In this document: positions 1 to 11,200 of the stretch, one piece after another | Layout of the letters: every line of letters starts with the position of its first letter | How positions within the stretch are numbered: position 1 is the first letter of the stretch | Source: Budorcas taxicolor | Taxonomy: Eukaryota > Chordata > Mammalia > Artiodactyla > Bovidae | Direction: 5' to 3' | Assembly: GCF_023091745.1 (NCBI RefSeq) | Contig: NC_068925.1 | Coordinates: forward strand, 1,550,001 to 1,614,000 | DNA: 64,000 nt | The notes under the pieces: model-generated | Database searches by the model: none | The model's input: the letters and a program-made list of their open reading frames with translations, nothing else | Told to the model about the DNA's origin: nothing | Program-made: the position numbers and the translations under genes

Positions 1-65
1 GGACTCTTGGAATGGTGGCACGACTCTGGAGTTCCTCTCGCCGTTCCTGTTGAGAGGGCCTCCTC
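1..65. repeat. Partial satellite monomer at the left edge (class D tail)
   Basis: The last 65 bp of a monomer cut by the window edge. It carries gcacgactctgg, the tail variant of class D and G monomers, so the next monomer outside the window is probably of that class. Confidence 0.9.
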
Positions 66-125
66 TTGAGATGCGACGGGAACGCCGGGAACTCTTTCCC
101 GACGAAGCAGGGAAAGGATCCCTCA

Positions 126-393
126 TCTCGAGCTACGAGGCGGAAACGGGGCTCCTCTGGATGTGGGCGGGACCCTCGTGATTCCTCTCGAGTGGAGACG
201 GGTATGTCGGGGAACTTCTTGATTTGCACCAAGGGTGTGAAGGACCCTTTCGAAGTTCCAGAGGGGAGGTGTGATCAGCCTTGAGACGCCTCAGCGGAAA
301 TGGGCCTCATCTCGCCTGGAGCGGAGGACCTCCTGGATTTTCTCGAGTTGCGGCAGGTCTTCTCGAGTTACGACGGGGACCTCAGGGACCCGC
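126..393. repeat. Degenerate ~31-bp subrepeats inside the 816-bp monomer (example in monomer 1)
   Basis: Related heptamers (TCTCGAG, TCTGGAT, TCTTGAT, TTCGAAG, CTTGAGA, TCTCGCC) start at 126, 156, 186, 217, 249, 280, 310 and 341, that is 30-32 bp apart. The next are at 361 and 394, so one unit is shortened to about 20 bp. Many units end in ttcc or tcct. The same spacing can be followed through the rest of the monomer, and 816/31 gives roughly 26 units. Ruminant satellite I monomers are known to have been built by amplification and divergence of a ~31-bp ancestor, so this supports the family assignment. The exact unit number and consensus were not computed. Confidence 0.75.
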
Positions 394-594
394 TCTGGTA
401 GACTCAGGAAAGGCCAGTCCCCATGCGAGTTGCTAGGAGACCTCTCGGGATTCCTCTCCCATCCATGCCGGGGCCTCTGTCCTTGTGTGGAGTCGGGGCC
501 GGAACCTGAGGATTCCTCTCCAGTGTTGCCATGGATCTTGGGGTGCTTCTGAGTCTCCCCAGGGGAGTCAGGCCTCGTCTCGAGTGGGGGCATG

Positions 595-729
595 CACGTG
601 CGCTTTCCTCCCGAGCTGCAGCAGTAGTGTCACGCTTCCTGTCACGTGGATCAAGGGATTTGTGGTTTTCCCTCGAGGCTGTCCCTCGAGGCTTTCCCAC
701 GAGGCTTTCCCACAGGGCTGTGCCACGTG
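595..729. promoter_or_regulatory. Cluster of three CACGTG (E-box) palindromes per monomer (example in monomer 1)
   Basis: CACGTG occurs at 595-600, 643-648 and 724-729, flanking the 13-bp minisatellite, and the trio repeats in almost every monomer. CACGTG is the canonical E-box bound by basic helix-loop-helix-zipper factors such as USF and MYC/MAX. Binding in this satellite is my inference and may be blocked by CpG methylation. The first site overlaps GCATGC. Monomers with the cacgtggc variant of unit 3 gain a fourth site, and the monomer starting 62041 loses the middle one (CACCTG at 62618-62623). Confidence 0.4.
670..721. repeat. Four-unit 13-bp minisatellite inside the monomer (example in monomer 1)
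   Basis: Four 13-bp units lie head to tail: ccctcgaggctgt (670-682), ccctcgaggcttt (683-695), cccacgaggcttt (696-708) and cccacagggctgt (709-721). The block recurs at the same place in nearly every monomer. It is the only part of the monomer with a short, almost exact internal period, and it is where all three 13-bp length changes of the window occur. In class D monomers unit 1 reads ccctcatggctgt. In the monomers starting 53078, 55513, 56329, 57145, 59593 and 60409 unit 3 reads cccacgtggcttt. Confidence 0.9.
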
Positions 730-3117
730 CCACCTTGGTGTGAGTCGATCCTCGGCATGAAAGACGAGCCGGTGAAGGGAAAAGAGGTTCCTCTGGAATG
801 GACTGAGACATCTGGGGGACTCTTGGAATGGTGGCACGACCCTGGAGTTCCTCTCGCCGTTCCTGTTGAGAGGGCCTCCTCTTGAGATGCGACGGGAACG
901 CCGGGAACTCTTTCCCGACGAAGCAGGGAAAGGATCCCTCATCTCGAGCTACGAGGCGGAAACGGGGCTCCTCTGGATGTGGGCGGGACCCTCGTGATTC
1001 CTCTCGAGTGGAGAAGGCTATGTCGGGGAACTTCTTGATTTGCACCAAGGGTGTGAAGGACCCTTTCGAAGTTCCAGAGGTGAGGTGTGATCAGCCTCGA
1101 GACGCCTCATCGGAAATGGGCCTCATCTCGCCTGGAGGGGAGAACCTCCTGGATTTTCTCGAGTTGCGGCAGGTCTTCTCGAGTTACGACGGGGACCTCA
1201 GGGACCCGCTCTGGTGGCCTCAGGAAAGGCCAGTCCCCATGCGAGTTGCTAGGAGACCTCTCGGGATTCCTCTCCCATCCATGCCGGGGCCTCAGTCCTT
1301 GTGTGGAGTCAGGGCCGGAACCTGAGGATTCCTCTCCAGGGTTGCCATGGATCTTGGGGTGCTTCTGAGTCTCCCCAGGGGAGTCAGGCCTCGTCTCGAG
1401 TGGGGGCATGCACGTGCGCTTTGCTCCCGAGCTGCAGCAGTAGTGTCACGCTTCCTGTCACGTGGATCAAGGGATCTGTGGCTTTCCCTCGAGGCTGTCC
1501 CTCGAGGCTTTCCCACGAGGCTTTCCCACAGGGCTGTGCCACGTGCCACCTTGGTGTGAGTCGATCCTCGGCGTGAAAGACGAGCCGGTGAAGGGAAAAG
1601 AGTTTCCTCTGGAATGGACTGAGACATCTGGGGGACTCTTGGAATGGTGGCTCGACCCTGGAGTTCCTCTCGCCGTTCCTGTTGAGAGGGCCTCCTCTTG
1701 AGATGCGACGGGAACGCCGGGAACTCTTTCCCGACGAAGCAGGGAAAGGATCCCTCATCTCGAGCTACGAGGCGGAAACGGGGCTCCTCTGGATGTGGGC
1801 GGGACCCTCGTGATTCCTCTCGAGTGGAGACGGGTATGTCGGGGAACTTCTTGATTTGCACCAAGGGTGTGAAGGAGCCTTTCGAAGTTCCAGAGGTGAG
1901 GTGTGATCAGCCTCGAGACGCCTCAGCGGAAATGGGCCTCATCTCGCCTGGAGGGGAGAACCTCCTGGATTTTCTCGAGTTGCGGCAGGTCTTCTCGAGT
2001 TACGACGGGGAGCTCAGGGACCCGCTCTGGTGGCCTCAGGAAAGGCCAGTCCCCATGCGAGTTGCTAGGGGACCTGTCGGGATTCCTCTCCCGTCCATGC
2101 CGGGGCCTCAGGCCTTGTGTGGAGTCGGGGCCGGAACCTGAGGATTCCTCTCCAGTGTTGCCATGGATCTTGGGGTGCTTGTGAGTCTCCCCAGGGGAGT
2201 CAGGCCTCGTCTCGAGTGGGCGCATGCACGTGCGCTTTGCTCCCGAGCTGCAGCAGTAGTGTCACGCTTCCTGTCACGTGGATCAAGGGATCTGTGGCTT
2301 TCCCTCGAGGCTGTCCCTCGAGGCTTTCCCACGAGGCTTTCCCACAGGGCTGTGCCACGTGCCACCTTGGTGTGAGTCGATCCTCGGCGTGAAAGACGAG
2401 CCGGTGAAGGGAAAAGAGGTTCCTCTGGAATGGACTGAGACATCTGGGGGACTCTTGGAATGGTGGCACGACCCTGGAGTTCCTCTCGCCGTTCCTGTTG
2501 AGAGGGCCTCCTCTTGAAATGCGACGGGAACGCCGGGAACTCTTTCCCGACGAAGCAGGGAATGGATACCTCATCTCGAGCTACGAGGCGGAAACGGGGC
2601 TCCTTTGGATGTGGGCGGGACTCTCGTGATTCCTCTCGAGTGGAGACTGCTAGGTCGGGGAACTTCTGGATTTGCACCAAGGGTGTGAAGGACCCTTTCG
2701 AAGTTCCAGAGGGGAGGTGTGATCAGCCTTGAGACGCCTCAGCGGAAATGGGCCTCATCTCGCCTGGAGCGGAGGACCTCCTGGATTTTCTCGAGTTGCG
2801 GCAGGTCTTCTCGAGTTACGACGGGGACCTCAGGGACCCGCTCTGGTAGACTCAGGAAAGGCCAGTCCCCATGCGAGTTGCTAGGAGACCTCTCGGGATT
2901 GCTCTCCCATCCATGCCGGGGCCTCTGTCCTTGTGTGGAGTCGGGGCCGGAACCTGAGGATTCCTCTCCAGTGTTGCCATGGATCTTGGGGTGCTTCTGA
3001 GTCTCCCCAGGGGAGTCAGGCCTCGTCTCGAGTGGGGGCATGCACGTGCGCTTTCCTCCCGAGCTGCAGCAGTAGTGTCACGCTTCCTGTCACGTGGATC
3101 AAGGGATTTGTGGTTTT

Positions 3118-3156
3118 CCCTCGAGGCTGTCCCTCGAGGCTTTCCCACAGGGCTGT
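3118..3156. repeat. 13-bp minisatellite reduced to three units (monomer 4)
   Basis: Units present are ccctcgaggctgt, ccctcgaggcttt and cccacagggctgt. Unit 3 (cccacgaggcttt) is missing, which accounts exactly for the 803-bp monomer. The unit lost differs from that in the monomers starting 52275 and 54710, so this is an independent event. Confidence 0.9.
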
Positions 3157-3316
3157 GCCACGTGCCACCTTGGTGTGAGTCGATCCTCGGCATGAAAGAC
3201 GAGCCGGTGAAGGGAAAAGAGGTTCCTCTGGAATGGACTGAGGCATCTGGGGGACTCTTGGAATGGTGGCACGACCCTGGAGTTCCTCTCGCCGTTCCTG
3301 TTGAGAGGGCCTCCTC

Positions 3317-6300
3317 TTGAGATGCGACGGGAACGCCGGGAACTCTTTCCCGACGAAGCAGGGAAAGGATCCCTCATCTCGAGCTACGAGGCGGAAACGG
3401 GGCTCCTCTGGATGTGGGCGGGACCCTCGTGATTCCTCTCGAGTGGAGAAGGCTATGTCGGGGAACTTCTTGATTTGCACCAAGGGTGTGAAGGACCCTT
3501 TCGAAGTTCCAGAGGTGAGGTGTGATCAGCCTCGAGACGCCTCATCGGAAATGGGCCTCATCTCGCCTGGAGGGGAGAACCTCCTGGATTTTCTCGAGTT
3601 GCGGCAGGTCTTCTCGAGTTACGACGGGGACCTCAGGGACCCGCTCTGGTGGCCTCAGGAAAGGCCAGTCCCCATGCGAGTTGCTAGGAGACCTCTCGGG
3701 ATTCCTCTCCCATCCATGCCGGGGCCTCTGTCCTTGTGTGGAGTCGGGGCCGGAACCTGAGGATTCCTCTCCAGTGTTGCCATGGATCTTGGGGTGCTTC
3801 TGAGTCTCCCCAGGGGAGTCAGGCCTCGTCTCGAGTGGGGGCATGCACGTGCGCTTTCCTCCCGAGCTGCAGCAGTAGTGTCACGCTTCCTGTCACGTGG
3901 ATCAAGGGATTTGTGGTTTTCCCTCGAGGCTGTCCCTCGAGGCTTTCCCACGAGGCTTTCCCACAGGGCTGTGCCACGTGCCACCTTGGTGTGAGTCGAT
4001 CCTCGGCATGAAAGACGAGCCGGTGAAGGGAAAAGAGGTTCCTCTGGAATGGACTGAGACATCTGGGGGACTCTTGGAATGGTGGCACGACCCTGGAGTT
4101 CCTCTCGCCGTTCCTGTTGAGAGGGCCTCCTCTTGAGATGCGACGGGAACGCCGGGAACTCTTTCCCGACGAAGCAGGGAAAGGATCCCTCATCTCGAGC
4201 TACGAGGCGGAAACGGGGCTCCTCTGGATGTGGGCGGGACCCTCGTGATTCCTCTCGAGTGGAGAAGGCTATGTCGGGGAACTTCTTGATTTGCACCAAG
4301 GGTGTGAAGGACCCTTTCGAAGTTCCAGAGGTGAGGTGTGATCAGCCTCGAGACGCCTCATCGGAAATGGGCCTCATCTCGCCTGGAGGGGAGAACCTCC
4401 TGGATTTTCTCGAGTTGCGGCAGGTCTTCTCGAGTTACGACGGGGACCTCAGGGACCCGCTCTGGTGGCCTCAGGAAAGGCCAGTCCCCATGCGAGTTGC
4501 TAGGGGACCTCTCGGGATTCCTCTCACGTCCATGCCGGGGCCTCAGTCCTTGTGTGGAGTCGGGGCCGGATCCTGAGGATTCCTCTCCAGTGTTGCCATG
4601 GATCTTGGGGTGCTTCTGAGTCTCCCCAGGGGAGTCAGGCCTCGTCTCGAGTGGGGGCATGCACGTGCGCTTTCCTCCCGAGCTGCAGCAGTAGTGTCAC
4701 GCTTCCTGTCACGTGGATCAAGGGATCTGTGGCTTTCCCTCATGGCTGTCCCTCGAGGCTTTCCCACGAGGCTTTCCCACAGGGCTGTGCCACGTGCCAC
4801 CTTGGTGTGAGTCGATCCTCGGCGTGAAAGACGAGCCGGTGAAGGGAAAAGAGGTTCCTCTGGAATGGACTGAGGCATCTGGGGGACTCTTGGAATGGTG
4901 GCACGACTCTGGAGTTCCTCTCGCCGTTCCTGTTGAGAGGGCCTCCTCTTGAGATGCGACGGGAACGCCGGGAACTCTTTCCCGACGAAGCAGGGAAAGG
5001 ATCCCTCATCTCGAGCTACGAGGCGGAAACGGGGCTCCTCTGGATGTGGGCGGGACCCTCGTGATTCCTCTCGAGTGGAGACGGGTATGTCGGGGAAATT
5101 CTTGATTTGCACCAAGGGTGTGAAGGACCCTTTCGAAGTTCCAGAGGGGAGGTGTGATCAGCCTTGAGACGCCTCAGCGGAAATGGGCCTCATCTCGCCT
5201 GGAGCGGAGGACCTCCTGGATTTTCTCGAGTTGCGGCAGGTCTTCTCGAGTTACGACGGGGACCTCAGGGACCCGCTCTGGTAGACTCAGGAAAGGCCAG
5301 TCCCCATGCGAGTTGCTAGGAGACCTCTCGGGATTCCTCTCCCATCCATGCCGGGGCCTCTGTCCTTGTGTGGAGTCGGGGCCGGAACCTGAGGATTCCT
5401 CTCCAGTGTTGCCATGGATCTTGGGGTGCTTCTGAGTCTCCCCAGGGGAGTCAGGCCTCGTCTCGAGTGGGGGCATGCACGTGCGCTTTCCTCCCGAGCT
5501 GCAGCAGTAGTGTCACGCTTCCTGTCACGTGGATCAAGGGATTTGTGGTTTTCCCTCGAGGCTGTCCCTCGAGGCTTTCCCACGAGGCTTTCCCACAGGG
5601 CTGGGCCACGTGCCACCTTGGTGTGAGTCGATCCTCGGCATGAAAGACGAGCCGGTGAAGGGAAAAGAGGTTCCTCTGGAATGGACTGAGACATCTGGGG
5701 GACTCTTGGAATGGTGGCACGACCCTGGAGTTCCTCTCGCCGTTCCTGTTGAGAGGGCCTCCTCTTGAGATGCGACGGGAACGCCGGGAACTCTTTCCCG
5801 ACGAAGCAGGGAAAGGATCCCTCATCTCGAGCTACGAGGCGGAAACGGGGCTCCTCTGGATGTGGGCGGGACCCTCGTGATTCCTCTCGAGTGGAGAAGG
5901 CTATGTCGGGGAACTTCTTGATTTGCACCAAGGGTGTGAAGGACCCTTTCGAAGTTCCAGAGGTGAGGTGTGATCAGCCTCGAGACGCCTCATCGGAAAT
6001 GGGCCTCATCTCGCCTGGAGGGGAGAACCTCCTGGATTTTCTCGAGTTGCGGCAGGTCTTCTCGAGTTACGACGGGGACCTCAGGGACCCGCTCTGGTGG
6101 CCTCAGGAAAGGCCAGTCCCCATGCGAGTTGCTAGGGGACCTCTCGGGATTCCTTTCCCGTCCATGCCGGGGCCTCAGTCCTTGTGTGGAGTCGGGGCCG
6201 GATCCTGAGGATTCCTCTCCAGTGTTGCCATGGATCTTGGGGTTCTTCTGAGTCTCCCCAGGGGAGTCAGGCCTCGTCTCGAGTGGGGGCATGCACGTGC

Positions 6301-8212
6301 GCTTTCCTCCCGAGCTGCAGCAGTAGTGTCACGCTTCCTGTCACGTGGATCAAGGGATCTGTGGCTTTCCCTCATGGCTGTCCCTCGAGGCTTTCCCACG
6401 AGGCTTTCCCACAGGGCTGTGCCACGTGCCACCTTGGTGTGAGTCGATCCTCGGCGTGAAAGACGAGCCGGTGAAGGGAAAAGAGGTTCCTCTGGAATGG
6501 ACTGAGGCATCTGGGGGACTCTTGGAATGGTGGCACGACTCTGGAGTTCCTCTCGCCGTTCCTGTTGAGAGGGCCTCCTCTTGAGATGCGACGGGAACGC
6601 CGGGAACTCTTTCCCGACGAAGCAGGGAAAGGATCCCTCATCTCGAGCTACGAGGCGGACATGGGGCTCCTCTGGATGTGGGCGGGACCCTCGTGATTCC
6701 TCTCGAGTGGAGACGGGTATGTCGGGGAACTTCTTGATTTGCACCAAGGGTGTGAAGGACCCTTTCGAAGTTCCAGAGGGGAGGTGTGATCAGCTTTGAG
6801 ACGCCTCAGCGGAAATGGGCCTCATCTCGCCTGGAGCGGAGGACCTCCTGGATTTTCTCGAGTTGCGGCAGGTCTTCTCGAGTTACGACGGGGACCTCAG
6901 GGACCCGCTCTGGTAGACTCAGGAAAGGCCAGTCCCCATGCGAGTTGCTAGGAGACCTCTCGGGATTCCTCTCCCATCCATGCCGGGGCCTCTGTCCTTG
7001 TGTGGAGTCGGGGCCGGAACCTGAGGATTCCTCTCCAGTGTTGCCATGGATCTTGGGGTGCTTCTGAGTCTCCCCAGGGGAGTCAGGCCTCGTCTCGAGT
7101 GGGGGCATGCACGTGCGCTTTCCTCCCGAGCTGCAGCAGTAGTGTCACGCTTCCTGTCACGTGGATCAAGGGATCTGTGGCTTTCCCTCGAGGCTGTCCC
7201 TCGAGGCTTTCCCACGAGGCTTTCCCACAGGGCTGTGCCACGTGCCACCTTGGTGTGAGTCGATCCTCGGCGTGAAAGACGAACCGGTGAAGGGAAACGA
7301 GGTTCCTCTGGAATGGACTGAGACATCTGGGGGACTCTTGGAATGGTGGCACGACCCTGGAGTTCCTCTCGCCGTTCCTGTTGAGAGGGCCTCCTCTTGA
7401 GATGCGACGGGAACGCCGGGAACTCTTTCCCGACGAAGCAGGGAAAGGATCCCTCATCTCGAGCTACGAGGCGGAAACGGGGCTCCTCTGGATGTGGGCG
7501 GGACCCTCGTGATTCCTCTCGAGTGGAGAAGGCTATGTCGGGGAACTTCTTGATTTGCACCAAGGGTGTGAAGGACCCTTTCGAAGTTCCAGAGGTGAGG
7601 TGTGATCAGCCTCGAGACGCCTCATCGGAAATGGGCCTCATCTCGCCTGGAGGGGAGAACCTCCTGGATTTTCTCGAGTTGCGGCAGGTCTTCTCGAGTT
7701 ACGACGGGGACCTCAGGGACCTGCTCTGGTGGCCTCAGGAAAGGCCAGTCCCCATGCGAGTTGCTAGGGGACCTCTCGGGATTCCTCTCCCGTCCATGCC
7801 GGGGCCTCAGTCCTTGTGTGGAGTCGGGGCCGGAACCTGAGGATTCCTCTCCAGTGTTGCCATGGATCTTGGGGTGCTTCTGAGTCTCCCCAGGGGAGTC
7901 AGGCCTCGTCTCGAGTGGGGGCATGCACGTGCGCTTTCCTCCCGAGCTGCAGCAGTAGTGTCACGCTTCCTGTCACGTGGATCAAGGGATCTGTGGCTTT
8001 CCCTCGAGGCTGTCCCTCGAGGCTTTCCCACGAGGCTTTCCCACAGGGCTGTGCCACGTGCCACCTTGGTGTGAGTCGATCCTCAGCGTGAAAGACGTAC
8101 CGGTGAAGGGAAACGAGGTTCCTCTGGAATGGACTGAGACATCTGGGGGACTCTTGGAATGGTGGCACGACCCTGGAGTTCCTCTCGCCGTTCCTGTTGA
8201 GAGGGCCTCCTC
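3317..8212. repeat. Satellite monomers 5-10, mosaic of classes C, D, B and E
   Basis: Starts and classes: 3317 C, 4133 D (with cctctcacgtcc), 4949 B (with ggggaaattc and end variant gggctgggcc), 5765 D (cctttcccg, ggttcttctg), 6581 E (gcggacatgggg, tcagctttgag), 7397 with a C/D-like first half and E-type second half. The monomers at 5765 and 6581 form the same D-E dimer that recurs at 13,925-17,188. The monomer at 7397 has gggacctgctctgg, shared only with its neighbour at 8213. All six are 816 bp. Confidence 0.85.
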
Positions 8213-11200
8213 TTGAGATGCGACGGGAACGCCGGGAACTCTTTCCCGACGAAGCAGGGAAAGGATCCCTCATCTCGAGCTACGAGGCGGAAACGGGGCT
8301 CCTCTGGATGTGGGCGGGACCCTCGTGATTCCTCTCGAGTGGAGAAGGCTATGTCGGGGAACTTCTTGATTTGCACCAAGGGTGTGAAGGACCCTTTCGA
8401 AGTTCCAGAGGTGAGGTGTGATCAGCCTCGAGACGCCTCATCGGAAATGGGCCTCATCTCGCCTGGAGGGGAGAACCTCCTGGATTTTCTCGAGTTGCGG
8501 CAGGTCTTCTCGAGTTACGACGGGGACCTCAGGGACCTGCTCTGGTGGCCTCAGGAAAGGCCAGTCCCCATGCGAGTTGCTAGGGGACCTCTCGGGATTC
8601 CTCTCCCGTCCATGCCGGGGCCTCAGTCCTTGTGTGGAGTCGGGGCCGGATCCTGAGGATTCCTCTCCAGTGTTGCCATGGATCTTGGGGTGCTTCTGAG
8701 TCTCCCCAGGGGAGTCAGGCCTCGTCTCGAGTGGGGGCATGCACGTGCGCTTTCCTCCCAAGCTGCAGCAGTAGTGTCACGCTTCCTGTCACGTGGATCA
8801 AGGGATCTGTGGCTTTCCCTCATGGCTGTCCCTCGAGGCTTTCCCACGAGGCTTTCCCACAGGGCTGTGCCACGTGCCACCTTGGTGTGAGTCGATCCTC
8901 GGCGTGAAAGACGAGCCGGTGAAGGGAAAAGAGGTTCCTCTGGAATGGACTGAGGCATCTGGGGGACTCTTGGAATGGTGGCACGACTCTGGAGTTCCTC
9001 TCGCCGTTCCTGTTGAGAGGGCCTCCTCTTGAGATGCGACGGGAACGCCGGGAACTCTTTCCCAAAGAAGCAGGGAAAGGATCCCTCATCTCGAGCTACG
9101 AGGCGGAAACGGGGCTCCTCTGGATGTGGGCGGGACCCTCGTGATTCCTCTCGAGTGGAGACGGGTATGTCGGGGAACTTCTTGATTTGCACCAAGGGTG
9201 TGAAGGACCCTTTCGAAGTTCCAGAGGGGAGGTGTGATCAGCCTTGAGACGCCTCAGCGGAAATGGGCCTCATCTCGCCTGGAGCGGAGGACCTCCTGGA
9301 TTTTCTCGAGTTGCGGCAGGTCTTCTCGAGTTACGACGGGGACCTCAGGGACCCGCTCTGGTAGACTCAGGAAAGGCCAGTCCCCATGCGAGTTGCTAGG
9401 AGACCTCTCGGGATTCCTCTCCCATCCATGCCGGGGCCTCTGTCCTTGTGTGGAGTCGGGGCCGGAACCTGAGGATTCCTCTCCAGTGTTGCCATGGATC
9501 TTGGGGTGCTTCTGAGTCTCCCCAGGGGAGTCAGGCCTCGTCTCGAGTGGGGGCATGCACGTGCGCTTTCCTCCCGAGCTGCAGCAGTAGTGTCACGCTT
9601 CCTGTCACGTGGATCAAGGGATTTGTGGTTTTCCCTCGAGGCTGTCCCTCGAGGCTTTCCCACGAGGCTTTCCCACAGGGCTGTGCCACGTGCCACCTTG
9701 GTGTGAGTCGATACTCGGCATGAAAGACGAGCCGGTGAAGGGAAAAGAGGTTCCTCTGGAATGGACTGAGACATCTGGGGGACTCTTGGAATGGTGGCAC
9801 GACCCTGGAGTTCCTCTCGCCGTTCCTGTTGAGAGGGCCTCCTCTTGAGATGCGACGGGAACGCCGGGAACTCTTTCCCGACGAAGCAGGGAAAGGATCC
9901 CTCATCTCGAGCTACGAGGCGGAAACGGGGCTCCTCTGGATGTGGGCGGGACCCTCGTGATTCCTCTCGAGTGGAGAAGGCTATGTCGGGGAACTTCTTG
10001 ATTTGCACCAAGGGTGTGAAGGACCCTTTCGAAGTTCCAGAGGTGAGGTGTGATCAGCCTCGAGACGCCTCATCGGAAATGGGCCTCATCTCGCCTGGAG
10101 GGGAGAACCTCCTGGATTTTCTCGAGTTGCGGCAGGTCTTCTCGAGTTACGACGGGGACCTCAGGGACCCGCTCTGGTGGCCTCAGGAAAGGCCAGTCCC
10201 CATGCGAGTTGCTAGGAGACCTCTCAGGATTCCTCTCCCATCCATGCCGGGGCCTCTGTCCTTGTGTGGAGTCGGGGCCGGAACCTGAGGATTCCTCTCC
10301 AGTGTTGCCATGGATCTTGGGGTGCTTCTGAGTCTCCCCAGGGGAGTCAGGCCTCGTCTCGAGTGGGGGCATGCACGTGCGCTTTCCTCCCGAGCTGCAG
10401 CAGTAGTGTCACGCTTCCTGTCACGTGGATCAAGGGATTTGTGGTTTTCCCTCGAGGCTGTCCCTCGAGGCTTTCCCACGAGGCTTTCCCACAGGGCTGT
10501 GCCACGTGCCACCTTGGTGTGAGTCGATCCTCGGCATGAAAGACGAGCCGGTGAAGGGAAAAGAGGTTCCTCTGGAATGGACTGAGACATCTGGGGGACT
10601 CTTGGAATGGTGGCACGACCCTGGAGTTCCTCTCGCCGTTCCTGTTGAGAGGGCCTCCTCTTGAGATGCGACGGGAACGCCGGGAACTCTTTCCCGACGA
10701 AGCAGGGAAAGGATCCCTCATCTCGAGCTACGAGGCGGAAACGGGGCTCCTCTGGATGTGGGCGGGACCCTCGTGATTCCTCTCGAGTGGAGACGGGTAT
10801 GTCGGGGAACTTCTTGATTTGCACCAAGGGTGTGAAGGACCCTTTCGAAGTTCCAGAGGGGAGGTGTGATCAGCTTTGAGACGCCTCAGCGGAAATGGGC
10901 CTCATCTCGCCTGGAGCGGAGGACCTCCTGGATTTTCTCGAGTTGCGGCAGGTCTTCTCGAGTTACGACGGGGACCTCAGGGACCCGCTCTGGTAGACTC
11001 AGGAAAGGCCAGTCCCCATGCGAGTTGCTAGGAGACCTCTCGGGATTCCTCTCCCATCCATGCCGGGGCCTCTGTCCTTGTGTGGAGTCGGGGCCGGAAC
11101 CTGAGGATTCCTCTCCAGTGTTGCCATGGATCTTGGGGTGCTTCTGAGTCTCCCCAGGGGAGTCAGGCCTCGTCTCGAGTGGGGGCATGCACGTGCGCTT

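Larger units (their letters stand above)
66..3316. repeat. Satellite monomers 1-4 (starts 66, 882, 1698, 2514), the most diverged run
   Basis: Monomer 1 is a standard class B unit. Monomers 2 and 3 share ctttgctcccgag (near 1420 and 2236) where almost all others have ctttcctcccgag. Monomer 2 also has gtcagggcc, ccagggttgcc, agagtttcctc and tggctcgacc. Monomer 3 has gaaggagcc, gggagctcagg, gacctgtcgg, caggccttg, cttgtgagtc and gtgggcgcatg. Monomer 4 has cttgaaatgcg, gggaatggatacc (BamHI site lost), tcctttggatg, gggactctcg, gagactgctagg, cttctggattt and ggattgctctccc, and it is only 803 bp because one 13-bp unit is missing. Monomer 4 ends as class B. This density of private variants is higher than anywhere else in the window. 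Confidence 0.85.

Noticed and set aside
186..380. Possible CENP-B box (TTCGNNNNANNCGGG pattern) around ctcgagttacgacgggg, ctttcgaagttcc or cccgacgaag
   Set aside because: Reading both strands of the monomer I found only imperfect resemblances that break the required spacing or core bases. A pattern scan with allowed mismatches would be needed to exclude one fully.
696..760. Hairpin or transcription terminator formed by the cacgtgccacc and ggctgtgcc segments
   Set aside because: Only short palindromes (CACGTG, GCATGC) and small GC inverted matches are present, with no T-run or extended stem. They are expected in such a GC-rich repeat.
404..1048. Minus-strand open frame of 214 codons and its repeats in many monomers (190 codons in others), and plus-strand frames of 70-147 codons
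   Set aside because: They overlap each other on both strands, recur with the 816-bp period, use low-complexity R/S/P-rich translations, have no recognisable domain, and change length with single-base haplotype variants. They are by-products of a stop-poor satellite.
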